Origin: Geosiphon pyriformis
Lineage: Eukaryota > Glomeromycota > Glomeromycetes > Archaeosporales > Geosiphonaceae
Assembly (NCBI GenBank): GCA_016748015.1
Contig: JAAOMT010000128.1
Span: 1,945,770-2,009,769, forward strand
DNA length: 64,000 nt
Reading direction: 5' to 3'
Below the pieces are notes generated by a model. That model ran no database searches and was not told the origin of the DNA. It saw only the letters and a list, made by a program, of their open reading frames with translations. Below, piece by piece: positions 26,863 to 36,910 of this stretch (the stretch's first letter is position 1; every line of letters begins with the position of its first letter). A program made the position numbers and the translations under genes.

Positions 26863-29800
26863 ATGATCTAGTGTAGAAAATTGCTATGTGCAATGTTCAC
26901 AGCATTAATGTTCCAGCTAAGCAAGATAACATTGTGTATTGACATATGAATTCAGGTAACATAATTTCAATTATTATGGAAACAAAGTTAAAACCTGGTA
27001 TTAGACCTTGGATTATAAACAAGTTTGATGAGGTGTGAATTTTCTCTTCCAGTGTAAACAAGAGTTTTTTTGATGCTGGAGTTGCCATTATTATGAACAA
27101 CTCTTTGGTTCATCATGTTTCTAAAATTGAAGAAGTTTCTGGATGAATTATTTCTGTTAGGCTTTTGTTTAAAAAAAAGTTGTTTGTTATAATTTTGAGA
27201 TTATATGCTGGTGCATCTGCTAAAACAAAATATAGTCAAGCATCTGAAATCAATTCTTTTATTGCCAAAGCTGTCAATTTTAGCACTTTTGTGGTAGTAG
27301 GTAGGGATTTCAATGAAGATAGTACTAAGAGAAGTGCTAGTTTCAAGTTTTGCTTAGATCTGAGTTTGGTTAACTCTTTTTATGGACATTTTTTGACTAA
27401 GTTTTGCACTTGGAGCAATTCTAAGGGTGTGGAGAAAGTTATTGATTTTATTTTTGTTACTCATAGTCTGGCATCTATTGTTGCTAACCATAAGATGGGG
27501 CCAGTTTCTAAATTTTTTGATACTGATCACAGAGCAGTATCAATTATGATTGGATTAAATGGTTTCTTGAATGTACATCTTAACAGTGTACACAAGTAGG
27601 CAAACAGAAACAGATGGAAATTCTGAATCAAGAATGCTGGTAATAAAAGTTGGTCATGATTTAAAAGCTGTTCTTTGGGCATGTTTTTGGGAAGAATGGA
27701 GGCTTTCAATAGTGCTAAGTGTCATGGAGATTTGAATTCAATGTGGGAAATTCTAAAAGTGGTGGTGGTGGTTTCTGCTTATGAGGTGTTTTCCAAGTTG
27801 TGGTTTTTTGGGTCTGATGTTTCAGTAAGTAAACAATCATTGAAGTTCTTTAGACTTGAACTGTTAGTAGTAAAGCTAGTAAAAAGCATAAGCTCTAATC
27901 AAGTTTTGAGAACTGCTCATCTTATTACCACTTGGGCTGTCATTAATGAGAAGAAAGCTATCAAAGTTCATAACATGGTTGAGAGTGATGTTTGTACCAA
28001 TGTTGTTTTATGTTATCTGTTATGTGTCAAAAAAAATTATTGTAAATCCAAGTACTATGAATCCCAAGTCACCAGAGATGAGTTCATTAGGAGAGCTATT
28101 GACAAACATATGGAAAACTTTTGTTTTAATAAAGAAAGAATGATTAGAAGTATTTTGGATTACCATGTTCAGAAAGTGGTGCTTGATCATTTGGTGATAG
28201 ATAATGAACTTGTTTTGAAGCCCCAGATAGTCAAATTGACATTTGATACTATTATAGAAAGTTAAACAAGGAAGCATTTGGTGCTTAGTTCTATTTTTGT
28301 TCACTGGCTCAACTAGTATACCCTTCTTAACTACATCAATGATGTGGCTTTTTCAAGTGTTATAAATGATATTAGTTTCAATGAATTTTTACAGGTTGTC
28401 AAGTCTCTGTTTAATAGAAAGACTGCTGGTTTCTCTGGTATTTCTAATGAGCTTTGGAAACATAGTGACCAACAGGTGTTGGATGAATTGTTGAATATTT
28501 TAAATGAATGTTTAAGATTTAGTATGGTCCTTAAGCAATAGAAAAAGACCTGGGTTTCTATAATACCAAAGCCTTATAATTAAGAAGGAGCTTTTACTAA
28601 TACAAGGCCAATAACATTAGTTGAAATGGCCAGAAAGATTTTATCTAAGATTCTGTTTGATAGGATTTTCTTGGCTTGTAGTAATTATAATGTGTTATAT
28701 GGAGATAATTTTTTGGTTTTGAAAGACACTTCCACTCAAATTCCAATTTTTGCTGTAAGTTCTGTTGTTAAGAATGCTTTAGAGAAAAACCATAAACTAT
28801 GGCTTATTCTTCAGAATATACATAAAGCTTATAATTCAGTTAGGTGGTTTTACTTAAAGAACAGTTTGATCAGAATTAAAATGTGTTCTTATTTTGTCAA
28901 GTTTTTTGAAAGCATACATAATAACCATATTAATCAGGTGATAACAGATTTTGGGCTTACCAATGGATACACTGTTCATGATAGTTTGGATTAGGGTGAG
29001 GTGTTTTCATCTTTGTTGTAGAGAATTTTTTATGATTTTTTGCTGTGCAAAGTTAAGAGACATGAGAGTTTGTTTGGATACTGTCTGGATTCAAAATTTT
29101 TTATGTGAACTGGCAGGCAGGATCATAAAGGTGCTTTAATTTCATACTTGGCTGCTGGGACATTTGTGGATGATACTATTTGGATTGAGAATAGCATGAC
29201 TGCTGCCCAGTGTATTTTGGATATAGCTAGCAATTTTTTCTATCTCAATGACATTTCAATTAATGCTGAGAAAACAGTGGCTATACCTATTAATCACAGA
29301 GTCAAGGCTCCTTGTTTAATGATTAGTGGTTCAACTATTTCAATTACTAAGAAAGACAAGGCTCATTAATACTTAGGAATTTTTTTATTTACTAATGGTC
29401 TTTCAAAATCCAGTCTCACCAAAGCCCAATCAGATGTAAAATTTTTTGTTAATTTAGTCCTAAGAAAAACAGTCTCTGATAAGCAGTTTCTATACTTGGT
29501 GTCTGCTGTTTTACAACCTATTGTCGGATATAGATTGCAGTTTAATTATGCTTCTGTAAATGTTTGTGAGAAATGAAATAGACTGCTAAGGAAGAGTCTA
29601 AAACTTAAGGCCAACTTGTCCAGAGATTTTCCCAATGAAGCCATTTTCTATCCCAATTTGTATGGTCTCAAGATTTTTAGACAGTTGCAAGCTAAAAACT
29701 CTTTGGCTAATTTGGTACTGTTTGCCAATTCGAAAGGTGTTCTCGGCAGATTATTCAAACACAGAGCAATAGATCTGCAAGCCATTAGTTGGATGTCCTG

Positions 29801-31544
29801 GCAATCCCTTAGTTTTCTGGTCGTATTGTCATTAGATTCTGTGAATTTTTTTTTAGCTGGTATAACCAACACTCTAACATTGTGCAAATTCTCTTTAGGC
29901 AATATTTTGCCATATGTGTTTTATGCTGGTAGTGGCATATCTGTTGCTGATGTTTTGGGTTTAGATCAGTATATGAGTGTAGTTGGTTCATTGAAAAAGT
30001 TTGACATCATTTTTGCAAACCAGCTTTTGGACTATTATGGCACATGCTTTATATGGAGTAGTTTTTGCAGGTAGAAAAGATTGGATCCAAGAGATCTGAC
30101 TCCTGGTTGGTTTCATGTGTTAACAGATTTTATTGGTAATAGTGGTCTGGTCGGTAGTCTTGTCCTGGTTTCCAATCCAGCTTCTGGTGGTTGCCTAGTC
30201 AGTTTAAGTTCTATCAGTGAATATCTTCTTAAGAATTCGGGAAATGTGGTGGTTTATACTAATGACTTAGTTAAAAGTTTGGGTTCTATAAGTGCTCACA
30301 GTAGTGCTGCTGCTTATTTTCCCAACATTGATAATGGTATGGGGGTTAGGATGAGTGGCTTGTTTTTGTCAACACTGACTGAACTACATGTTATTGCTCT
30401 TACTTTGGAGTGTGTTCCAGTTTCCAGTTCAGTTACTCTTTTCACAGACAGTCAGGCATCTTTAGATGCTTGTAATTTTTATAAAAATTTTTCTGGTCCC
30501 AATTTTTGTGATAAATATTGAATTGAGAAAGATTGGATTTGTCAGACCATTGCATTAAAGAACTTGTTGGTAGCCTGAAATAAAGTCAAAGACCACTCTG
30601 GAGTTTATGGCAATAAGTATGTTGATTTATTGGCTAATGTTGCCACCAGTTCTGTCATCATGCTGCCTGTTAAAACATCCTGCCATTTTTTGTTTGTTGA
30701 AGGAAAACCTGTCTCTGAGAATGCCTGTTATTTTGTTAGGTGCCTTTTTGATGCCGTTAGTTTTGTTAGTTGGGAAGCCAAATGTGTAGATTATGCTGTA
30801 AAAGATATGATGTGTGGTGTAATTGATGTGCAATATACATTTAGTGTGTGGCATTCTGATGGTTAATTTTGATCAGACTTTACCAGCCATTTTTCTGTGT
30901 CTATTCGATCCTACTTCATGAAGGCCATTCATAACCACCTTCCAATAGCAAAAAGGAAGAGGCTTTATGATCCAGATTATCTGAGCATGCTGTGTATTTA
31001 ATGTGGGTTGGTTGAGGATTCCAATCACACATTCTTTTGCATTCAAGATGCTGGTGCTAAAAGTGAGTTGATTTTAAAGACTATTAATAGTTAGATTATC
31101 AAGCTTGGTGTTCTTTCTTCTGACAGTATAGTAATTTGCTCTTTGCAAAAGACTAAGTTGTCAGATAGTTTATATATGTCCTTAGCCAAAGGATTTGTTT
31201 TGAATGATTGGGTGGCTGATACATTGTGTTTGCTGGATAATAGCTCTAACAGTAAATCTCTGGTCATCAGCTTAATCTGTGGCTTCACTGAAGGTTACAG
31301 ATCTACTATATGGCTGCCAACTGCCAAGTTGAAAGTGCTTTATAAGAAGCATAGTCTTTTGCTATGTGATGAGTTCACAATACTAGTAGTATCTGGTTTG
31401 GTCTTCTTGTGGTTTCCCAGAGTGATTTTTAATTTTGGTATCAGACTAGGTATTCACATATGCTATGATTTACATCCTCGTCTGTTCAGCACACATTTTG
31501 GTTTTTTAGGGGACTTTCCAGTTATTGGTGTTTTGGGTGTCTAG
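26859..31544 (+). pseudogene. L4 ORF2: endonuclease, RT with intact FVDD, RNase H, broken
   Basis: The expected ATG at 26,859 is now ATA, and the next conserved Trp (LVWK) is TAG. The endonuclease shows METKLKPG and GRDFNEDSTKRSASFKF (27,300-27,355). RT motifs include the RT fingers (TAGFSGISNELWKH) and the catalytic FVDD at 29,163-29,174, intact. RNase H lies at 30,240-30,650 (VYTNDLVKSLG, with the usual TDG changed to TND). About 14 Trp codons and 7-8 Gln codons are now stops. A frameshift lies near 29,100. The C-terminal end (FLGDFPVIGVLGV) matches L5. Confidence 0.88.
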
Positions 31545-31693
31545 TGTTGCCTTGATTGGCCTGAGTAACTAGTCACGTGTAGGAAACACATAAGCCACAC
31601 TTAATATAGGATTTTCTATATTGCTATAGTTTAGGTAGTAGTTGGGCTACACTTATAAAATGCTTAATAAAAAAAAAAAAAAACTCTTAAAAA

Positions 31694-32310
31694 ACTAATT
31701 ATAATTTAAATTAGAATTAATTAGCATTAAAAATACCAAAAAACTGTTTTGTAATAATATAAAAAAAATATTTTTTATAATAAATAATAATTAATATAAA
31801 TTTGAATTTATTTGTAATACTTTAGTTTTTAGTAATATATATTAATAATATTAATTTGTATATAATAATATATAAAAACTTTATATTTAAAATATAGTTT
31901 ATTAAAATTATATTAGTTTTTAATAATATAAAAGATATTGTATTAAAATTAATTAATTTTATTTAAGATTTTGTAATTAGTTATATAAAATATGTTTGAT
32001 TATTAAATTTTAAACTTAAAATTAAATTAAAAAAATAGTTATTAAATTTATGTCTGCTAATATTTGTGGTTTTGTTAATATTTTATTTAAAAATTTAATA
32101 TAAATATTTGATATTAAGAAAAATTATGTTTTAAGTTTTGGTTTAAAATAGTAATATTTTGTTTTTTTATAAACTAAATAAAAATATTTCTATTAAAATA
32201 ATTATATAATATAGTTTTAATTAGCTAAATAACTGGTTATATAAAAAAAGAGTTAATTATATTAAATAATGATTGGACTTTATTTGTTAAACCAAAAAAA
32301 AATTTTTTTT
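31694..32310 (+). mobile_element. Fossil LINE 3' end inside an A/T desert
   Basis: At 32,215-32,300 the sequence TAGCTAAATAACTGGTTATA, then GGACTTTATTTGTTAAACC and an A-run, lines up with the LINE 3' UTR (compare L3 at 23,050-23,145). Upstream, 32,120-32,175 retains a T-rich echo of the last coding segment (the FVISF...PxxFF region). Nearly every G and C in between has been replaced by A or T. This places another plus-strand copy between L4 and the gene island and shows what a fully decayed LINE looks like here. Confidence 0.55.
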
Positions 32311-32794
32311 TAAAGTAATAAAAATACAAAAAAATTTTATTATTATTATTACAATATAATATTATATTGTAATTATTTATAAAGCTTTTAAACAATTTTT
32401 TATTGTCAAAACTATTGCATGTAATAAAATTTTTATTGGAAAAAAAACTGTTCAACAATCATTCCGGACCTATATCAAAGATCACGAGATCTGGAAAATT
32501 TTCTTACTATTCACTTTTGTTTTGTCTCAGAAACCCCATTTACTATCAAAACCAGCAAAATTTCCAAATTTTCCTTAATGCGCAAATATCGGGAAATGAT
32601 GAGGGATCTATTAATTTCAGATGGCCAAAGTCTCAAAAATTTAAAGCCAATGGTTGAAATTTTAAATAAATTTTTTGATTCTCGAACTATGTACATCATT
32701 TATTGGAGTTTTGTTTCCCGAGGCAATTTACATGATGAGCTTCATGGAAGATCATCTTTTCTTTAGATACAATCACAGTAGTAGGACACGAAAT
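32311..32794. other. Spacer between fossil LINE and cyclin gene
   Basis: Composition moves from A/T desert to host-like sequence near 32,455. Short ORFs are present on both strands but none has a recognisable domain or splice context. It probably includes the 3' UTR of the cyclin gene. Confidence 0.4.
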
Positions 32795-33697
32795 TCAATC
32801 ATCCAAATTCTTCCACTTCCAAGCGAGTGCCCAGAATTCCAATATATATCTTACCATTGTCAGTAGGTCGTCATCTTTCACCCAAACTTTCCATTCCAGA
32901 GCGGTCAAGAAGTCAATTTCTATTGATCGAAGCTTACCTATGTCGATATCCAGTTGATCTGCGTACAGTTTCGTGAGATCTTTCATCTCAAAATCAATTT
33001 CCGTCTTGTAAGCTATTAGAAATGCGATGGCGAACAATGGAAAAATACTTGAAGCGGAAATAGTTGAGCCCGTTTTACCGTTATAAGTGAGAGCATATCG
33101 TCGAACCAGCACCAAACTTTTTATCGCGGTTCGTATTACGGCCCGTGGATAATCGGAATCGTAGTCTTGATAGAGTTCTAGCACGGTTAAAAATTCTTGT
33201 CTCAAGTGGGGTGAAAAAGTGATCTTGTAAGTATTTTGGCAAAACGCAGTCGTCATCAGAATGCAGATGTCGGCCAAATTTTCATAGACATCATTTTCTG
33301 ATGATGAATTAGAAATTAGGAGATTTTCAAACTTGTCGAGTAATTCGGTATCATCTGTATCATCGGCGCCCGTCGTCTGTAATGTATAATTTTAATAGTT
33401 GATATTGTAAAATAATTTAAAAGACCAAGCATTCTCATCAAGATTGTTAGTTACCTCGGCGATTTCCCAGTCCATCACCTCTCCATCCAGAAGTAAAGAT
33501 TCTTGACTCGAACAAGAGGACGAATAGAAGCCATCAAGTTGTTTTGTAGAGTCATAGAATTTGCTTCCAGAGATAGAGTTTTGTGGAGTATTTACGTTTT
33601 TATTATGCGTCCAATATTTTAGGTTCGAATCACAATGTGAAGCTGTAGAGTTAGCTTGCACCGGAGCAAGCGAGTCTATAGCAGAAGCCACTGCCAT
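32795..33697 (-). CDS. Cyclin, PHO80/Pcl-like N-terminal domain
   Basis: Two exons: 33,697-33,455 and 33,376-32,795, separated by a 78-bp intron (GTAACT...TTACAG); the phase is kept and 274 residues result. The N-terminal 80 residues are polar and Ser-rich. The cyclin box follows: SPHLRQEFLTVLELY, RAVIRTAIKSLVLVRRY, then the helix pattern FAIAFLIAYKTEID and LDIDIGKLRSIEIDFLTALEW. The last motif (ELN-x-LE-x2-FL-x2-LxW type) is typical of Pcl/PHO80 cyclins, which pair with a Pho85-type CDK in phosphate signalling or the cell cycle. Which of these applies is not visible here. The upstream region has a MluI-box-like site. A GTAAGA close to the C-terminus (near 32,855) could be another donor, so the last 20 residues are less sure. 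Confidence 0.75.
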
Positions 33698-33997
33698 TTT
33701 AATCCAAAGTTCCGAGCGGTTGTTGTTGTGGTATTACCTAAATTTGAAGTATAAAGAATTGAACTAAAGAAAGTTCAAAGAGCTATAGAAAGAGATTTGC
33801 TTCAGCAGCAATGAAACTGTTTTTATTAAGTTTCTTGCTTGATCAAATAGACACTGTAAAGAAATTTCTGAGGAGGAAAAAATGGGATAAAACACAAGTG
33901 ATAATATGGGGGAGTCGAAAGAGTTATTGGCTCTCTTTATATTATGTTGAAACGTGTGAAATTTAACTATTTACATAATATGTTGTGATCAAGATGT

Positions 33998-34016
33998 GAC
34001 GCGTCCTGGCGCCACT
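33998..34016. promoter_or_regulatory. MluI-box-like palindrome next to TGGCGCCA
   Basis: GACGCGTC at 33,998-34,005 contains ACGCGT, the core bound by the MBF (Mbp1/Swi6-type) G1/S factor in fungi. Three bases on lies a second palindrome, TGGCGCCA, with an E2F-like GGCGC core. They sit about 300 bp upstream of the cyclin start, in the only GC-rich patch of the region. Function is inferred from the motif alone. Confidence 0.4.
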
Positions 34017-34270
34017 GCATGAATATCCACCCACTAATCCTTTGAAAGGAAACTTTTTTTGAAGATCTTTTGTGAGGAGGCAAAGGTTATTATCTTAATG
34101 TCATTTGAAATTTTTTTTTATTAACTTTATTTGCATACATATAAACTTTTTTCATTTTTGAAATTTCACTAACTTTTGTTCCTTTTTGACTGAATATTTT
34201 TTTTTTTAAAAAAACCTGCAAAATGATGAATATCAAAACATCATTTGTGTTTCTCCAATAAAACAAAAAA

Positions 34271-34300
34271 TTATTATTATTATTATTATTATTATTATAA
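34271..34300. repeat. (ATT)n microsatellite
   Basis: Ten uninterrupted ATT units in the divergent intergenic region. Confidence 0.9.
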
Positions 34301-35078
34301 ATAGATTAAAAGTATTCCAAATCGTAAAATTGAATATTGTCATCATTCTCGAACATTCTAAATCAGGTACCCTCATATAGAAATAAAAAATTGGTTTCAC
34401 TACATTCCCGAGTCGCATTTAATTGTTCATTTATTTTTTTATTGATTTGTGGTAGCACAAAATTCTTAATATGAGATAATTGGAAAAATTAAAAGATTGA
34501 ATAAATGCTTATTACAAATTTTAAATTTCAAAATATCAAAGTATAAAAAATCATACGTAACCTTTAACCACCCCCAAAATTTCAAATGGAGTCACTGCTT
34601 CAAACCTAATTATAATATCGTGCTTTTGGCTTAAAAACTTAATTAGTTGAATTTATAGGCTGATGTGAGCATTTATCAAATTGATTATTACCTACTACTA
34701 TGCCAAATGAGGTAATCATGTTCAAAACGTTGATCTTAAAGCTTTTCCTTAATGGTTTTATCAAATTAATTCATAATTGTGGGAAAATGGTCGATCGATG
34801 AAATCATCAACTTTCCCGAGACAATATTACTGAACGAATGATAATCATACCATTATTAACAGCTGACTAGCTTTTTGATTTGTACTAGGTAACTCTAGGA
34901 AAAATTTTGTCTAATTGGAGAGAGCCTGACAATAATACTTTGAAAAATTTTCCTATTTAAAACACTATCCAAAATTTTTAGTATCAATCACTTTATCACT
35001 TGTTCTTAAAATATTTCTCTCTCAAAGTCTAATACTTTTCATTAAATTCAAATTAAATCGTAAATATCATTCCATAAA

Positions 35079-35459
35079 ATGCGAATAAAACTTTTAAACG
35101 TAAATTTTCCACAGACAGTTGATGGTCGAGTGTATCATGTTGGTGTCAAACCTGGTGAAGGTAAATTTTGTTTAACTTTGGCATTTTTTAATTAAAAATT
35201 CTTGATTATTTGATCTAATTTTGAATAGTGGCGAACCGTATAATAACTGTGGGTGATCCAGCTCGTGCGAAACTTTTGGCAAAATCATTAGACAATGATA
35301 CCCCGTTATTCACTTACGAATCACAACGTGGTTTCTTGACCATAACCGGTCGGTATCGTGGAACGCCAATTAGCATAATAGCTATTGGTATGGTAAGATT
35401 AATTTTTATTTATCTTCTGATTGGGATATCTTTCTTTCTTTCTTTCTTTTCTTTTTTTT

Positions 35460-35503
<44 letters not shown>

Positions 35504-36382
35504 TTCCCTTTCTTTTTTAATATTTTGAATGTAATTCTATTCAAAGGGGTTGGGAATGATGGACTTTTTCGTACGAGAAGTTCGTGCTGTAGTTGATGGT
35601 CCATTAGCAATAATTCGGTATGGCTCTTGTGGTTCCTTTGGTTCTTCCGCAGGCAATATCGTCATACCACATGGTAATTTTGCAATTACGCGAAATTATG
35701 ATTATTTCGCAGATGATAATGAGGACACCAATTCGAAACCGTATAATATATCAAAGGTTTTCAATGGGGATCCAGAAATTTATGCTTTGGTATGTGGCTC
35801 ACTTTTGATATTTTCAATTTTTGGCCACCAATTAATAAAATTCTTATTTTCTCAATTCTCTTACTAACAAAGCTAAAAGATGAATTCTCAAATTTTCTCG
35901 ATTCTAAAACTGAAATTTTGACCGGACTAAATTCAACCAGTGACAGTTTCTACTCATCCCAAGGTCGTCAAGACATCAATTTTCGTGACGACAACCAAAA
36001 CCTGATAGAGTACATTTCATCGGTATATCCAGAAACTCAATCCCTCGAAATGGAAACCTTCGCCCTTTACCACCTCGCCAAGACTTCTACCAGCTCCCCA
36101 ATAAAAGATTCCACAATTTCACAATCAAAGTTAAGCCCGGTGAGCACAAGTATTAAAGCTGGTGCGGCGTTGATGATTTTTATAGATAGAAAGAATGAGA
36201 AATTTATTTCACCAGAAAGGATAAATTTCTTGGAAAATGTGGCTGGAAAAGCGATACTAAATGCCTTGGTGAGGGTGAAATTGGATCAAGTTCATGACGC
36301 GGTGGGTAGTGTTTGGGAACAGAAAGTGACAGAAATTGATAGTGGTATAAGTGATGAAGGGGAGAATTCAAGTTTCATTTGA
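35079..36382 (+). CDS. Uridine phosphorylase (PNP/UDP phosphorylase family)
   Basis: Four exons: 35,079-35,160, 35,229-35,392, 35,547-35,789 and 35,873-36,382. All introns are GT-AG, with a TACTAAC-like branch site before exon 4; the product is 332 residues. The enzyme splits uridine with phosphate into uracil and ribose-1-phosphate (pyrimidine salvage, cytosol). Seen motifs: GDPAR at residues 36-40 (phosphate site), YGSCGSFG at 107-114, SDSFYSSQGR near 186-195 (the Gln and Arg that hold uracil in bacterial enzymes), and EME at 222-224 (ribose contact), followed by an FALYHLA helix. The start is the first ATG in frame, giving RIKLLNVNFPQ directly before the conserved DGRVYHVG. Intron 2 contains a long pyrimidine microsatellite. 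The gene faces the chromodomain-like gene tail to tail, 528 bp away. Confidence 0.9.
35431..35513 (+). repeat. (CTTT)n pyrimidine tract in uridine phosphorylase intron 2
   Basis: About 80 bases of C and T only, largely CTTT units, lie between donor 35,393 and acceptor 35,546. It extends the intron to 154 bp, against 68 and 83 bp for its siblings. Confidence 0.9.
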
Positions 36383-36910
36383 AAACTTCATGGATAGGTC
36401 TTTTATAGCAGTAGAGAGGACAGATAGAAAAAAGATTTTAAAGTAATTTATTCTGGAACGTTTCTAAAGTATCTATATTAATTCGGCATTTATAAAACAA
36501 TAATTGTAAAATTAACCGAAACATACTCATCGAGAAATGGAAATTTTCTTTTCTGCCATTGTTTTTTTTTTTTAATGTATGTGAACTTGAATTTTCATAA
36601 TAATAAAATTCTAATAGAATTTGATTAAATTTATAGAACTGGAAATTTATATTTTTGAACTTCTCGGATTCACAGGAAGGGAATTTAAAAGCTATTTTTA
36701 CTAAAATAAAATCGAACTTATAACTCCTAAGAAGGATGTGGGAGAAATTCTTAATTCTTATTAACGACATTCAGAAATCTTTTATGCTATATAACTCTGC
36801 GAAAAGGCTCATTGTAAGCTGTTCGACCTTTGATTTGAATGTCAATTTTTACACAATTTAGAAAATGAAGGTATTCGAACAGTGAATGAGAGAAAAAAAG
36901 AATGAAAGAA
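36383..36910. other. Convergent intergenic region
   Basis: It holds the 3' ends of the uridine phosphorylase (plus) and the chromodomain-like gene (minus). No ORF with recognisable content; a minus-strand frame at 36,438-36,770 is AT-rich and featureless. Confidence 0.5.

Larger units (their letters stand above)
24858..31682 (+). mobile_element. LINE L4, full length with target-site duplication
   Basis: The ends are defined by a direct repeat: ACTCTTAAAAA at 24,852-24,862 just before the 5' leader, and again at 31,683-31,693 right after the poly-A tail. The 5' leader has a perfect 15-bp inverted repeat (24,858-24,872 and 24,908-24,922). ORF1 starts at 24,978 and ORF2 ends at 31,544. The 3' UTR contains GTAACTAGTCAC (31,565-31,576) and ATGCTTAATAAA before the tail. 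Length is about 6.8 kb. Closest relative in the window is L5, on the opposite strand. Confidence 0.93.
33698..35078. promoter_or_regulatory. Divergent intergenic region, cyclin / uridine phosphorylase
   Basis: About 1.4 kb between the two divergent start codons. It carries a small G+C patch at 33,996-34,020, an (ATT)n run at 34,271-34,300, and no ORF worth calling. It should hold both promoters. Confidence 0.5.

Noticed and set aside
24858-31682. APOBEC-like strand-biased G-to-A hypermutation of cDNA
   Set aside because: In L4 Trp stops outnumber Gln stops about 2:1, which is what two G targets per TGG against one C per CAR predicts. No strand bias is needed.
35431-35513. Possible CRISPR-like array
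   Set aside because: Simple sequence repeat without spacers; no CRISPR array exists in this window.
36438-36770. Minus-strand ORF of 110 codons
   Set aside because: Low-complexity AT-rich translation, between two convergent genes, no domain or splice support.
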